From assembly GCA_947683625.1 (NCBI GenBank), contig CANTUR010000243.1, positions 682,001-746,000 on the forward strand: a DNA stretch of 64,000 nucleotides, written 5' to 3'. A model generated the notes under the pieces. The model was given only the letters and a program-made list of their open reading frames with translations. It did not search any database and was not told where the DNA came from. Position 1 is the first letter of the stretch. Each line of letters opens with the position of its first letter. Source of the DNA: Mallotus nudiflorus (taxonomy: Eukaryota; Streptophyta; Magnoliopsida; Malpighiales; Euphorbiaceae). A program made the position numbers and the translations under genes. This document shows positions 35,245-50,575 of this stretch, piece after piece.

Positions 35245-37618
35245 TTTAAATTATTTTTTTTCACTATTATAATGAAATAATTTAATAGAAAAATAATTTT
35301 ATTAATTATCACAGATAGATTATCCATTTTATTACTTTTTTAGAATTTTTATATTCTTATATTTTCATAATTTTAAAGTATATGTTAAATTACATGTTAT
35401 AATTTTTAGAAAATTTTTAAATTTTTAAGAATATTTTTATTAATAATAAAGCATTGAAATTATTTGTTTTATTAAAATTATTCTAATAATTTTCTTAAAT
35501 TTATAATTAAAATTATTTAAATATTTTTTGTTAAGATTTATTTTGTAAATTTTATAAAGGTTAGGGTTTATTTTGCAAGTTTAATAAATATTAGAGTTCT
35601 ATATATAATTTTTCAAATTCAGTGAGCACCATCAGACCCATGTATCAGAAAATGGATCTCACTAACAAACACGTCAACGGGTTTTGTAACGGATGATTTA
35701 TTATGTTAACATTTAAAATGTTGTGGCTTTATTTGATAGAAAAAATTAAATAGGACCTTATTTGAAAGTATCTTAAAAGGTTGAGGTTTTTTATATAATT
35801 TTTCCTAAAATTTAATGATGAAATACATATACAAAATTAATAAGAGTTCTTGTAAAAAAAAATTAAAAAGAAAAGATGAAAATACGAAATGAATAATAAT
35901 TTTTCATTAAATTTGAAGAAAAAAAATACTCCAAAATTAAGTATCCACTTTGTAACCAAATTAGTAATGAAATTAAGTTTTATTTTTAATTTGCACAAAT
36001 AATTTTAATAAAAATTAAAGATGGAAAATTTCCTCTTAAATTGAAGAAAAATTAATAGTGTTGAAAATTCTGATTTTATTTATTGTTTTCTTGTAATGGT
36101 TAAATGTTGCATCTCATCAATGACAAGTTTATCATTAAAAAAAATTAAAGTAAAAGACAAAAAAATCGAAATAAATAATAAATTTTCATTATATTTGAAG
36201 AAAAAAAATCCAAAATTTATGATCCATTTTGTAACTAAAATTAGTGATGAAATTAAATTATGTTTCTAAACTTAAATGATAATTCGAGATGAAATTTTTC
36301 ATCTTTATAGATATATATATACCAAAATTATTAAATTATAAAATTTAACAGTAATTTAATAATTTCTAAAATTTCACTCTTTTCTTTTACTGTCCATGTT
36401 TTACATGGCACTTTCTTTCTTTCTTTCTTTCTTTTTTCCCATATATTTCTCCCATGTTAGCATTCTGTTTAAGTCAATAAATACTTTATCATTATTTTAA
36501 ACTACTTTAATATAGAACATTTTGAGAATTTTCAATTTCATCATTGATAATTTTAAATAATATATTTATGGATTGATTGCTTTTCTGAAATTTGACGTAA
36601 TATATTAATAATTTTTTAAATTCTTAGTAATTAATGCAAATATTTCTACAATTTTATTTGCCATTTTATTTGATAAATTGTCAAAAAGATTCATGTGTTG
36701 TGTGGTATGCAAGACTTTTCGAGATGATTGCCATTATATCTTCAACAATTATAGTCATGTGGCTGATTCAGAAACAACAAATCTTACATGTTCCACTCTA
36801 TATTTATTGCATTTGTGATTCAATAGTCAAATTAATGGACTCTTTAAAGCAGCTGGCTTTTCATAGTAAATATCGTTAGATCATTTTTCCCGGTTAGATT
36901 TTCACTTTTGAAATTGAAAGCAACATCACCAATACCATATCAAAAAGCCAACAATATAAATATAAATATAATTAAATATATCTATTGAAATTTACTATAA
37001 TAAATACATGTAAATAAATAAAAATGGGAGTAACTTTTGAAACTCTAATCATCACGATTAAAAGCATTTCCAAAAGCAATAGCCAAAAATCAAATAGATT
37101 TTAAATATATTAATTTGATATAGGGTTCATATTTCGATCAAAACTAAATGAGATAATTGTTACTTCCATAATATATTACCGTTTTTTATTATTGTTTGAT
37201 TAATTTAAAATATGTACTCTTAACCATTAACTCCTTAACAATTAATTTCATTTTAATACATCATTATTAACTTAATTAAAAATATGTAAAAGAACCGTTT
37301 TAATTAAAAAGTAAGAAATTTTCAGTATTTTATTATTTCATTGTAGATTTTTTAATATTTTTTTAAAATTAATAGACTATAGATCAAATTTATAAATCGA
37401 TTAAGATTTGTTTACAACATTTTTATTATTTTTATAAAAATTTATATTAATAATCAGTATATAAAAATTTGAAAAATTATATCAACAGTTAGTATGTATT
37501 TATTCATGAGTTGTAAACTACGTTATAAGTAACTGTAAATTTTAATTTTAATTTTATTATCTAATTGCATAAAATTTATTTTAACATTTTTTTTGTTTAT
37601 GTATAAATTAGTTTTCTA

Positions 37619-37621
<3 letters not shown>

Positions 37622-37687
<66 letters not shown>
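37622..37687. repeat. (TA)n microsatellite
   Basis: Thirty-three TA units, uninterrupted. Confidence 0.95.
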
Positions 37688-37691
<4 letters not shown>

Positions 37692-38491
37692 GTTTGTGTA
37701 TATGAATGTCAATTTTTATCTTCGTAATTTTTTTTTTGTAATTTCATTTCTAGTTAGATTTTTTAAATTAATTTTATCATTTATAAAAAATTAATAATAT
37801 ATTTATTTATATTTATATTTATATTTGTATTCTATAGAAATTTATTTTTTAATTTCTTATTTATTTATATCAACTTTATTAATTATGTTAACAACTATTT
37901 TAAATAATTTTACATCAGCATGTTAGTCATTATCTTAGTTAAATATTACACATACAACTGTTAATATCTTATGTAACCATCTCTATTTTTATTTCTCTAT
38001 TTTAATTTCACCCGTACTATAAGCACATGTGAGTAAATAAATAAATAAAGTAAATGAATAACATAACAAGCAACTAAAGCCACATAGCAAAGTTTAGAAG
38101 ATTGCATGCCTACTTTATGTACATATATAGATAACTTTTTTTTATACATGGAAAAACTCATTATTAATCCTAAATTATGACACTTTATTTTATGAAGTTC
38201 CTAAATATTTATTGTGTTTTAAAAGCCTCTCAATCTTTATTTTAGCTTAGTTTAAGTACAAAATTAACAAAGCTGTTAAATTTTTAAAAACATCGTCCAT
38301 TGTTGTATACACATGGACAGAAAACATAGATGTCATTAATTCCATGTCCACTTGGTTCATTGGCTTAGCTATCTCAAAAAACTAGATGAGCCTAAGTGAC
38401 TGGTGTCTTTCTCCAAACACTAATGCCTGAGTGTGAGTTACAAGTTACTCAGTACATGCCAATTCACTAACCTCCTTAAACCCCCTGCCAT

Positions 38492-39106
38492 ATGTCCTCC
38501 ATAAGCAAGGAAGGTGAAGATTTTGTGGAGTTGAAGGGAAAGGTTGAAGAAGTGAATGACAAAGCTAAAGAACATTTGGAGACGTGGATGGAATGGGCTA
38601 AGCAGAAAATATCTAAGACCATTGGACGAAAGCAAGATGAAGCCAAGGACATTGCTAAGAAAGCCTCTAATGCAGCCGCCAATGCTTTTGAGAAAGCCTC
38701 TGGTGTGTGTGGGTGTGTATATATATATATATGCTCAAGTGTTTGTGTGTGTTTTATATTAATATATTAATGCTAATTTTGACTAAAAATCATGATTTAT
38801 GTATGTGTGTGATGTTCAGAAACAGATGAAGACATGAAAGATGCCACAACTCACAAGGCAAGAGACATTAAGGGTTTGACAGCCAAAAAATCGAGTGAAA
38901 TGAGCAATACAGCTAAAGAAAAGTTGAGCAGGATAAGGGATACTGTTAAAGAGAAGGTTAGAGATGCAGCTGAAGCAGCAAAAGGAAAGGCATACGGAGG
39001 AATGCATTCTTATTTAGTAAGGATATTATCTTTGACATGGGATATTGAGTTTGGAAGGATCCAACTTGAAACAGATAGTAGCTGTGCTTTACACCTTATC
39101 CAATAA
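38492..39106 (+). CDS. LEA-like protein gene with LINE-derived C-terminus (chimeric, probably truncated)
   Basis: Exon 1 is 38,492-38,702 and exon 2 begins at 38,820, with a GT-AG intron containing GT/TA repeats. The joined frame gives 165 aa. Residues 1 to about 129 are hydrophilic and rich in Lys, Glu, Ala and Asp, with repeated 'AKEK'-type helical motifs ('DKAKEHLETWMEWAKQKI', 'NTAKEKLSRIRDTVKEKV'). This is typical of late embryogenesis abundant group 3/4-like proteins, which protect membranes and proteins during desiccation. From about 38,996 the frame continues into 'DIEFGRIQLETDSSCAL', which belongs to the RNase H domain of a LINE, and stops at TAA 39,104-39,106. Relatives normally continue with more LEA repeats, so the original 3' end is lost. 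The ATG choice fits the conserved 'SKEGEDF' start. It may still be expressed or may be a pseudogene. Confidence 0.6.
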
Positions 39107-39330
39107 CATGCTTCTGAGAGTTATAGGCACATACATGTGGTGAATGCCATTTAGAACCTTTTTCGATGTGACTAGTTGGTGCAAATGCAACATATATAGA
39201 AGGAGGCAAATTATGTGGCAGATTCATTGGCTAATTTTGCAAAACAGCTGAGTATTGGGAATCACAAACTCCAAGCTCCTCATGAAATTTTCCTACCTTA
39301 TTTCTTTGTATTGACTTTAAACTTGACCAA
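38996..39330 (+). mobile_element. LINE 3' fragment (RNase H-like domain) inserted in the LEA-like gene
   Basis: In one frame, broken by four stops, the sequence reads 'FGRIQLETDSSCALHLI', then 'REAN'-type text as 'KEANYVADSLANFAKQL' at 39,196-39,250. This is the layout of the RNase H-like domain (RVT_3) that ends plant LINE ORF2. Only the last part of a LINE is present, as expected for a 5'-truncated insertion. The 3' end and any poly(A) tail could not be located; 39,330-39,780 has no recognisable coding content. Confidence 0.65.
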
Positions 39331-41560
<2,230 letters not shown>

Positions 41561-41736
41561 CAGTTTGTACTATTAGGAATCGATTATGCTACTTAGACAT
41601 TAAATGCTAAGTATGGCAAATTTCAAAAAATTTGCTTATATAACCCTTGATCACATCATGAATTCCAATCCTTAAGATCCAATTTGAATTTAACACATAG
41701 CTAATATACAAACCATCATAAATACAAGAAATAAAC

Positions 41737-44700
41737 TTTTGGGTTTCATGACTCAAAAACATAGTAGAAATTAAAACTTTTAATCACAAACCCTAACCCA
41801 GATCTAAGTAATTTAATTAATTGATTTAAAACTAGGGTTTTCAAATTTTACCACAAAGGTAGAAGAGGCAAGATTTCTGGAAGGTAAAGAGGAGGTTCAC
41901 TCTGGTGATACCTTACCTTAAGCTTTTGATTTTGGTATTTCAGATCAAGACGTCTCCAAAAGAATCCGTCCTCCACAAGTGTCCATATGAATAGCCCTTG
42001 ATTAAAACGAAAACCTTGTGTGCTAGCACTTCTTTTGATTTCTTACAAATTAAGAATAAAAAGACTCTGTGCTTTAGTTTTTCTAAGAGAAGAAAAATGA
42101 ATTTTTAGTGGCTAATGATTGAGTTAGTGAAACCCTAGAGAATATAACATATTTATATACCTCTAATTAGGGTTTCACTTACCAAAATAACTTTTTGGTA
42201 ATTTCTTAATTATTATTGTTCTAATTTTATTTTAAATTAAATCAGAAATAATATTCTATTTATTTAAAATAACCTTTATCTTAAATAAATAAATAAACTA
42301 TTATTTTATTTCCACATAGCATATTGGGGCTTCTCAAACCCATATTCATTTTTGAACTTGTTCTAAGTGTGTGACCCTGTAGGTTCACATGACATTGGCA
42401 GTGGGCCTTAAATCTCTATTTAGGCCTATAAGTCATAAGTGGCCTCTAGTAAGACATTATGACTACCCAAGTCATGTGAAGTCAATAATCCGACATAACC
42501 TAATTTATAATAAGTATTGTAATCCCTTTGTCACATGATATCTTGATTAAATATAAGGCATAGTTTATGTCATCCTTATATAATTCAATCATATTATTTC
42601 TTGACTCTAAGTAGACTAAGAATGATAACTCTTTATCAATTCACTTTAGCATGACCATACATTTTCCTCAATTTATCTTATCAAGGGGCCCATAGATATC
42701 TTACTCAGATTAAATGAGGGACAAATTCCTTCTTAATCATTCACATTCCTTACATAACTCATTTCATATCCAACAACAATCTATTTAATCATCCTGTTAA
42801 AGACAATGTTAGATTGTATCAAAATATATAATACTTATGTAGAAACCCATGATGATTTCAATGTCAAAGGACTAAATCAATATTATTATGATGAGAATTA
42901 CTTATAACAATTATCTATGTAGTATTCTCATGATGGGTCAATCTAGTACATTATTTTCCAAATAAGTACCTATGAGTTGACTTAATATCTCATATTCATG
43001 ATCAACAAAATATAATCATCAATCAACATCATACTAGCCATAACATATTGTTATAACTAGGGATAATTTGAATAGAACTCATATTTAATCTAAGGTTTTA
43101 GTATCAAGTCACATACTTAATGACCTTAGTAAGAATTGGCTATTCAAGTAATTATCATAACACAAAATGATAATGAAAAATGCCTCTTTATTAAATAAAA
43201 TGATAAAGTCAAAACATGGTCATACATGATTAACCTAGTGCATATCACTAACATAAACAACCTAGTAATTCTAAGTTTCAAGAAAACTTACTAATTCCCA
43301 AGGTTGGTGTATACCACAATTAATCTACTAAAATACTTGACTCCTTTGATTCAACTCTTAAATAAACTCTTCAAGTCTCTCAATTGTGAGACTTCTAGCT
43401 TGAAACACCAAGTTTCAACAATTTTCCTTTTTGTCTTGATCAAGTAGTAGCAAGAGCCCTTTCTCTATTGACCTTTTAAGCTTCCACCACTTCATCCTTA
43501 CAAGAGCTCTAGGTTTTTCTTAGTATATGTTGTGTTTCTTTTTCTTTTCCTTGTGATTCTCCACGTTTTTCCCTACCAACTAATCATTAATATCTTCCTT
43601 TTTGATTTTAGATATACTTGCTTAAAAATTAAAGTAGAGATAGATGACATCACCCTTAACCCACTTATCATGATTAATTAACAAATCAATAAGTCACTAG
43701 AGTCCAAACTTGGAGGTTGTACTCTATATTACCTAGGACTTGTATATGTCAATTAATATCTTAATTAATATTTAATATAATAAAACCAAATATATCACTT
43801 AATGGACTTAGGCTAAACCATTGGGCCAACTTTTGACCTAAAGCCCATTTCATTATACAAGTGGACTTAAATAAAGTAAATGGGCTTTGTCTATTACTTG
43901 GTTTAATCTTTAATCCAAAACTCTTTTGGGTTTAGGTCCATGACACTTGGGCCATTAATCCAAGTAAAAAAAGAAACAACATATACCTATTATTAATTTC
44001 ATATCTCATTTCAATTAAGTATAAATTAATAATTAAATCTTTCATTAAAATTAGATTTCATGATATGCTAGAATCATTGTTTTAAGCAAAAATCCAATTT
44101 CATTAATTTTAATTAATTGATTAAACTCTTTAATCAATAATTAGATTAATAAATAGAGATTTGGTAAAACCTTTAAGGTGTGACTTACTAAGTTCATGTC
44201 TAATTGGCAATAAGAAGATAATATCAACACTTGATATTAGTTGAAACTCCTTTCAAGTCTAAATGTGAAAATCTCAATTATTCACATTTAGTTCTCATAA
44301 GTTATGGATGACCTCTAGCATCGATATCACAACTACCTAATTAGAAATGAATATTTTTATTAATTCACATGAACCCTCTGGTCATAATTACCATACACTA
44401 ACATGTAATTATGGAATGAGTTATGTAAGAAATATGAGTGATCGAGAAGGAATTTATCCCTCATATAATTTGAGTAAGATATCTATATGACTTTTGATAA
44501 GATAGATTAAAGAAAATGCATGGCCATGCTGGAATAAATTGATAAAGATTTATCATTCTTAATCTACTAAGAATCAAGAAATAATGTGGTTGAATTATAT
44601 AAGGATGATATAAATTATCACTTATCTTCAATTAAGATATCGTATGACAAAAGGACTACAATATTCATTATAAATTAAGTTATTTTAAATTATGACCTTC

Positions 44701-45509
44701 ACATAACTTGGGTAGTCATAATGTCTTGTTAGAGGCTACTTATGACTAGTGGGTTTAAATTGAGATTTTAGCCCTAATGCTGACATTACGTGAACCTACA
44801 GGGTCACACACTTAAAACAGGTCCAAAATGAACTTGGGTTTACCAGCCCAATAAAAACTTTATGGTAAATAAATAAATTCATGTATGTATGTATGTATGT
44901 ATGTACATACATAAATGAATTATATATATGTAAATATATGCTCAATTAAGGTAATTATTATCTTAGATAAATAGGAAAAAAATTTTGTTTTGGAATTTAA
45001 ATCAAAATAGAAATACAAAGATGATATACATATATAATGTTTTAGTAAGTGAAAAGTTACCAAAATTCATTATGGTAAATGAAACCCTAATGTGAGGTGT
45101 ATAAATACATTCTTTTCTCTATGGTTTCATACACACTTTTCATTTTAAAAAAGAAATTCATTTTTCACCTTCTAAGAAAACAAAATGCAAAGTTCTTGAG
45201 TAGTAAGACTTTTAAGAAAAAGTGCTAGCACACTCTCATTTTAGTTGGAGCATGCTCATATGGATACTTGTAGATGACGTACCCATATTAGAGATGTCTT
45301 AATCCAGTCAAGAAAACTAAAAGTTCGAGGTAGGATGTCACCGAAGTAAACCCTCTCTCTTCCTTCCAGCAATCTTACCTCGTTTTGTGTTTGTGGTAAG
45401 GTTTTTGGAAACCTTAAATCAATCAATTATTTAAATTACATGGATCCTATTAAGGGGTTTGTGAATAAAGTTTTATTTTTTGTTGCATTTTGAACCACAA
45501 AACCCAACA
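41737..45509. mobile_element. Large inverted repeat (foldback) with LTR-like loop
   Basis: The left arm 41,737-42,768 is the reverse complement of the right arm 44,412-45,509 over about 1.05 kb, with moderate divergence. Example: 'gtgtgaccctgtaggttcac' at 42,370 against 'gtgaacctacagggtcacac' at 44,791. The right arm ends AACCCAACA and, on the plus strand, has a TATA-like 'gtgtataaataca' near 45,095 with a leader-like stretch behind it, as in the 3' half of an LTR. The loop (42,769-44,411) starts TGTTAGATT at 42,807 and is related to 2-530 and, inverted, to 18,411-19,525. It could be two LTR halves head to head or a foldback element. No coding frame and no target duplication were found. Confidence 0.7.
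44880..44907. repeat. (ATGT)n microsatellite
   Basis: About six ATGT units followed by the inverted 'acatacat', giving a small palindrome inside the right arm of the foldback. Confidence 0.85.
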
Positions 45510-47431
45510 TGATAATTGTAATGCTATATTAAAAGAAGCTTGTTGCCTAGTCTAACGTGTAATTCTATAAGCCAATGATATGGGAAGCAACATGAAAACA
45601 ATAATTTTTTTATCCGCCATTTGTTTTTGTTTTGAAATATAAATCTATTTCTTTGGTATCTACTATATTTTTCAATGGTTTGGTGCATTGCATCTTGGTG
45701 TGGATCCTTATTTTCCCATGTTGACACAAAAGAGAAGTAGTAAATATTCCTCCACAAAGCATATGAATGAATTTTACTTTGAATTCTTCTTGAAATAAAT
45801 TGGAGAAGAAGAATTAACATTGTAATTAATGCATGTTGATTTCCAATGCTAACTTTATTGCATCTAAAAAGTCAACAAAAAAGGGTAAAAAAGTAAAATT
45901 GAATCACTCATAAATAAAAAAAAAATATATAGATTTTAAATTTTTTATGATAAAAATACAATGTCTATTTGGTTTATTTGGGTCCTATATAAAATATAGG
46001 GTGATGCTAAAGCTATCCATAAATTTTGGGTAGAAAATGGTACTTAGAACATTTTACATTAAAATCTAAGGATATTAATGTAATTTCATTAAATCATTTG
46101 ACTAAAATATCCTTGAGGGTATATTAAAGTTTAAAATTTAAATATTTACATTAAATATAAAAAATTTAGAATCTTAATGTGTTGGTTATAGTAAGCTTCT
46201 TAAATAAGCTAAATTTTCTTAAATAAGCTAAATTTTCTCTCTAATTATAGATTTTATGTCCATTTTCTTATATGTCCTTGGTTGCTTTTATATTTATAGA
46301 ATAGATTAAAGGCTGATTTAGTATTTTCATTTAATTTTAATTACCGTATTATCTAAGGTTTGCCATGGGCCAGTTCGAGTCTAGAACCGACCTGAACAAA
46401 AATCAAGACTAAAACTGGTTAAATTCGAAATCAACCTCAAACTAGCTCATAACTAGAAATAACCAGTTCAGGGTTGATTCACCCCCTATGATCGAAATTG
46501 TCAGAGTTTTATTTTGAACCAAAATAAAAAAATTAAAAAACAAAACCAACTTGTCAAACTAAAGAATCTAACTAAACTGAATTGGAATTGGGATGGGGGC
46601 TGGTCCACCTTTGCTTGAACCATGAATCGTGGTGCCTCCTACCATTAGGTGTGAAATGTATAGTATATGAGAATATAATATTAAAACAATTATATGTTCT
46701 TATAATATTAAAAAAAACACACACACATAGACCATTCATGAATATAAAAATTTTATTTTTATTCGTCAAATTTTTCTCATGATAATATGTATAAATAAAA
46801 ATAATTAAAAAATTATTCATATAATAAAAAAAATTAGGAATTTTACTAGTCCAATAAAGTGCAACCCCTAAAATTGAAACTAAATAAATTCTGGTTTTAT
46901 TTTGCATAGGAATATTTGACTTTTTTTCTATTTTTATTTTTATTTATTTTTTATTTATAATAAAGTTACTTTTAGTTAGATATGAATTAAAATAATTATA
47001 TTTTGAATAACTTGATAATACGATATATTTTTTTGAATTGGGGAAGGAAGTGTTAAGAATCAAATTTTTTACTTGTACATGTTTTAAATGGAGTTATACC
47101 ACTAGATTACTTAGTTTTGAGTAAAAAAATGAGATATTAAATACTAGCTAATCCATTTATAAATCATTAAAGTGATTTTATATTGATATTTACACATAAT
47201 TAATTTTAGAGTGATTTTAGTTTTTTAGAGAAAGATCAAATATTTTAGGGTATAAATAAACGAAAGAATAGAATATATGGGAGGGTTTTATGTGGCTATA
47301 GTTTCAATGGAATATTTGTATTGCATGAATTTCAAAAGAGAAAGTATTTCCGTGCACATTGTATAAATTTATGCTATCTAATTATATTTGGTAGATGAAC
47401 ATATGGTATATGGCATATGGCATATGAAATA
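45510..47431. other. Intergenic AT-rich stretch
   Basis: No gene recognised. A 20-bp unit, 'cttaaataagctaaatttt' plus one base, occurs twice in tandem at 46,198-46,238. 46,360-46,530 contains dispersed 'gaacc'/'aaccgacc' motifs of the kind common in plant noncoding repeats. The frame at 45,524-45,820 (98 codons, minus strand) has no recognisable domain. Confidence 0.4.
47423..47431. other. Target-site duplication TATGAAATA, left copy
   Basis: The same nine bases occur at 51,553-51,561. Nine bases is the usual duplication size for Mutator-like elements. Confidence 0.55.
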
Positions 47432-49103
47432 GGGGTTTTTCCATATATACCTCAAAACATAAACAAAACAATAAAAATGCCTCAAGTTTTTAAAATTTAA
47501 ACGAATGCCCCTTTATGTAACTTTATTTATGTACCTACTCCTTTCTTCTCCTTTTGCTAAAAATGCACTCCTTAGCTCCAAAACACTTCCCTCACCCTTT
47601 TCCCTCACCTTCAATCACCCTACATCATATCAAATATGATTTCTTCTCCAAAAAATCAAATTGAATCCATTCTCTTCTAAAAAAACACATATATCATTTT
47701 TCAAACCATTATCAATCTCTTGTTCAAATATCACCATAATTTCAGAAAAAAAAAAAAAAATCTTCAACACCAAATCACTTCTCATATGATTCATCTCCAT
47801 CGACAGGACCCACCTCAACATGTTTTTGTTTGTGATTTAATCTTTTTCTTCTTTCTATCATATTGCTGAAGAATTTTATGTAATTAATTTAATTTGATTA
47901 TGAGCAAGCCATCAAAGTTACATATTAAGGTTTCAATTCTCAACTAATCAATTCCTATTTTTATTGTTTCATTTAATTTATTATGGGGTTGATTTTTTAA
48001 TTCAATTTTTTTTTTTTGCATTTCTTGCTACTGCTCCTGTTAATAAAGACGCACTTCAATGCAAATTTGTGGTTTTGTGGGTTTTCCATTGTAATTACAT
48101 TTTTTTTTCCTTTTCTATATTGCATGTGTTTGACAAAATGCTTGTGCGAAGTGCTACTAGCTTATGAGTATATTTCAATATAATATAAGTTGGATTTTGC
48201 AAGAAAACCTTTATAGAACCTTTAGATTCCTTGTAGGGGATAGTTTCCTAGTCTTAATTCTTTGCAATCTCTTCTTTTCAAAATCTTTATAATAGACTAG
48301 CATTTCCCATAATGGTTTTGGTTTTCAAGCTTTGGAATTTTGGAATCTTAAACCAATGGGAAGATTGACAGATGGTATTGATAATGTAAAGCTGAAATAA
48401 GTTATCTTGGATTTTTCTTATACAACTATGTAATCATAATATGTATTTATTGTAAACTTTTTTTTTCATAATATGTGCTTAACTACTATGTATAGAGATT
48501 TAATTCTTAAGAATGAGAGAATTATGTGAAGAAGACATCTTGTTTTCCCTTAGTTAACTATGCACACGAAGAGAGTTAAATCCCCATTTCAAGATCTTCC
48601 ACCAACGTAATGTGCAAATGGAATACTTAATCTATTCTAGATAATAAATGTAATTTTCCATTTTAGATAAAATAAAATAAGATAGACTACAAAAAATCTT
48701 AGTTGTTATACTCTTTATTCATCTTAATTTTTCATCTCAAATGGATATGTGGTAATAAGTTTTTATTTACTTGAGTAGGTTAGATAAATGAAGAACTTGA
48801 GCATTAGATTGGAATGATAAAAAATTCATTGAGCAAGTTTGGAATGATCTTAGATTTTGTTCAGAGTGATGTCAAGTAAGTAAACAAAGGAACAAAATAA
48901 GTATCTCTAGAAAGTGAGCAATCTAAATCCTTAATACATTGGATATTATAACAATAGTGGGAGTTACACAATAACTAAATGCAGATTTTTCAAAATGTAA
49001 TCTTTCCAAAATTTTGAAGTTTAGTTTTTCTATAAAAAAGGTTTAACACTTTTTGTTTGCTATTAATATAGCTTGATTATTAATAAGCATATGTTGTATA
49101 AGC

Positions 49104-49392
49104 ACATTTTAGAATCATTTCAGTTTACGTTTGGCTTCTGAAATAATTCAATGATATTTTTTAAAGTTCTTTGGAAAATTAAGAAATAACATATATATCT
49201 ACTTCATTTTAGAATCCTTTCAGTTTACGTTTGGTTTCTGAAATAATTTAATGACATCTGTTTAAAGTTCTTTGGAAAATAAAAAAAAAAAGTATATGTC
49301 TGCTTCATTTTAGAATTCTTTTAGTTCACGTTTGGTTTCTAAAACAATTCAATGACATTAGTTTCACATTCATTTTAGAATATGTTTGATTT
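49104..49392. repeat. 101-bp tandem repeat, about 2.9 copies
   Basis: Units start at 49,104, 49,205 and 49,306 with 'cattttagaatc(a/c)ttt(c/t)agtt(t/c)acgtttgg'-like text and end with 'ttaaagttctttggaaaa'. A partial fourth start is at 49,371. The third unit is shortened. Confidence 0.85.
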
Positions 49393-50165
49393 CCTTTTAG
49401 TTGTTGATACATATTTCACTTGTAGGAACTATAGCAAATGCTTGTTTTCATTCACTATAGTGCCAAATGGACCGACAACTTCACTTTCCAAAACTTCCAA
49501 GTCACCAAAATTCAAATACCAATATAATTCTTTGGTTATTTGGCTTTGAATTTATTTTCCTCTGTGATTGTAATTGTAATCGATTGATTCATTGAGGCTT
49601 GAAATTTCAATTACTCATATAGAAAAAGGGTTTCTTCTAATGATTGTAATTGATTGATTCATTGGGCTAAACTTTCACTCATAACTAATTTATAATTGTG
49701 ATCTATTTAATTTAACTTCATAAACTCATGTGTAGATTTGGCTAAATCATCTCTTATATATTATGTATTGAATACATAATAAATATTATAGGACAGAACC
49801 AAAATTTTCATATATATTCTTTTAAAAAACTAAAATCCGAAAAAATGAATCAGAAACCAAAATGATACAAAAAAAAAAAGTCAGAAACCAAAAATAAACC
49901 AAAATGATATAAAAAATCAATTGGAAGCCAAAAAGTAAAAAATAAAACCAACATAAATGAATATGATAAAAAAAACACATCAAATTAGTATCTTTCAACA
50001 CTTCATCACCATCAATATAGAACTATCTTTAATATTAGGATTAAGACCAACATCCTCAGATAATTTTTTTTATCATGCTTAAAACAAAAACACAAAATAA
50101 AGTATCAGAAACCAAACATAAATCAAAATGATACAAAAATAATAAAACAAAACATACTCCAACAA

Positions 50166-50575
50166 AATCCTTTAACTCATAACCACCAGTAACATTTTCA
50201 ACAAATTCTAAATTATAAGCACCTTTTTCACAATCAGCAATATCTCCTCCTAAATCAGAATTAGAAGCACCAAAAGTACATCCACTTTTTCCTGAACTTT
50301 TAAAATAAGATCAGAAACTAAAAGCAAACAAAAAAGCAACAAAATTAAATACGTGCTATTTAATAAAAGAAATCCTTTAACTCATCACCACCATCAACAC
50401 TATTAACAAACTCTGAATCATAAACACCCTTTTCACAATTAGTAACATCTCCTAAATCATACCTAGAAGCACAAAAAGCACATCCACTTTTGTTGGCACT
50501 TTTAAAACAAAATCAGAAACTAAAAGTAAACCAAAAATCAACAAATTAAATACATGCTACATAATAAAAGAATGG
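50166..50575 (-). repeat. 205-bp tandem repeat that looks like a duplicated exon
   Basis: Two copies, 50,166-50,370 and 50,371-50,575. Read on the minus strand each contains an open segment of about 44 codons with a shared pattern: 'KSGC.F.AS..DLG', then 'CEKG.Y..EFV' and 'GG.ELKDF'. Each is preceded by a 'tttaaaag' that could serve as a splice acceptor. A more degenerate third copy may lie near 50,000-50,080 ('GLNPNIKDS' in the corresponding place). I do not recognise the peptide. Similar amino acids kept despite base changes suggest former coding function. Confidence 0.5.

Larger units (their letters stand above)
34881..38491. other. Intergenic region between the HAT14-like and LEA-like genes
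   Basis: AT-rich, no gene recognised. Contents: a 25-bp sequence repeated at 35,179 and 35,219; two diverged copies of about 140 bases at 35,845-35,985 and 36,130-36,265 (shared 'ttgaagaaaaaaaat', 'ccactttgtaac'-like text); a (CTTT)n run at 36,411-36,433; and a (TA)n tract at 37,622-37,687. The 81-codon frame at 36,634-36,879 has no recognisable domain. The part next to 34,881 should include the upstream regulatory region of the HAT14-like gene. Confidence 0.5.

Noticed and set aside
36634..36879. 81-codon plus-strand frame
   Set aside because: No domain or conserved pattern; composition equals the AT-rich flanks.
42807..45509. A single complete LTR from TGTTAGATT to AACCCAACA
   Set aside because: The ends look right, but flanking bases do not form a target duplication and the left arm would remain unexplained. 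I kept the foldback description.
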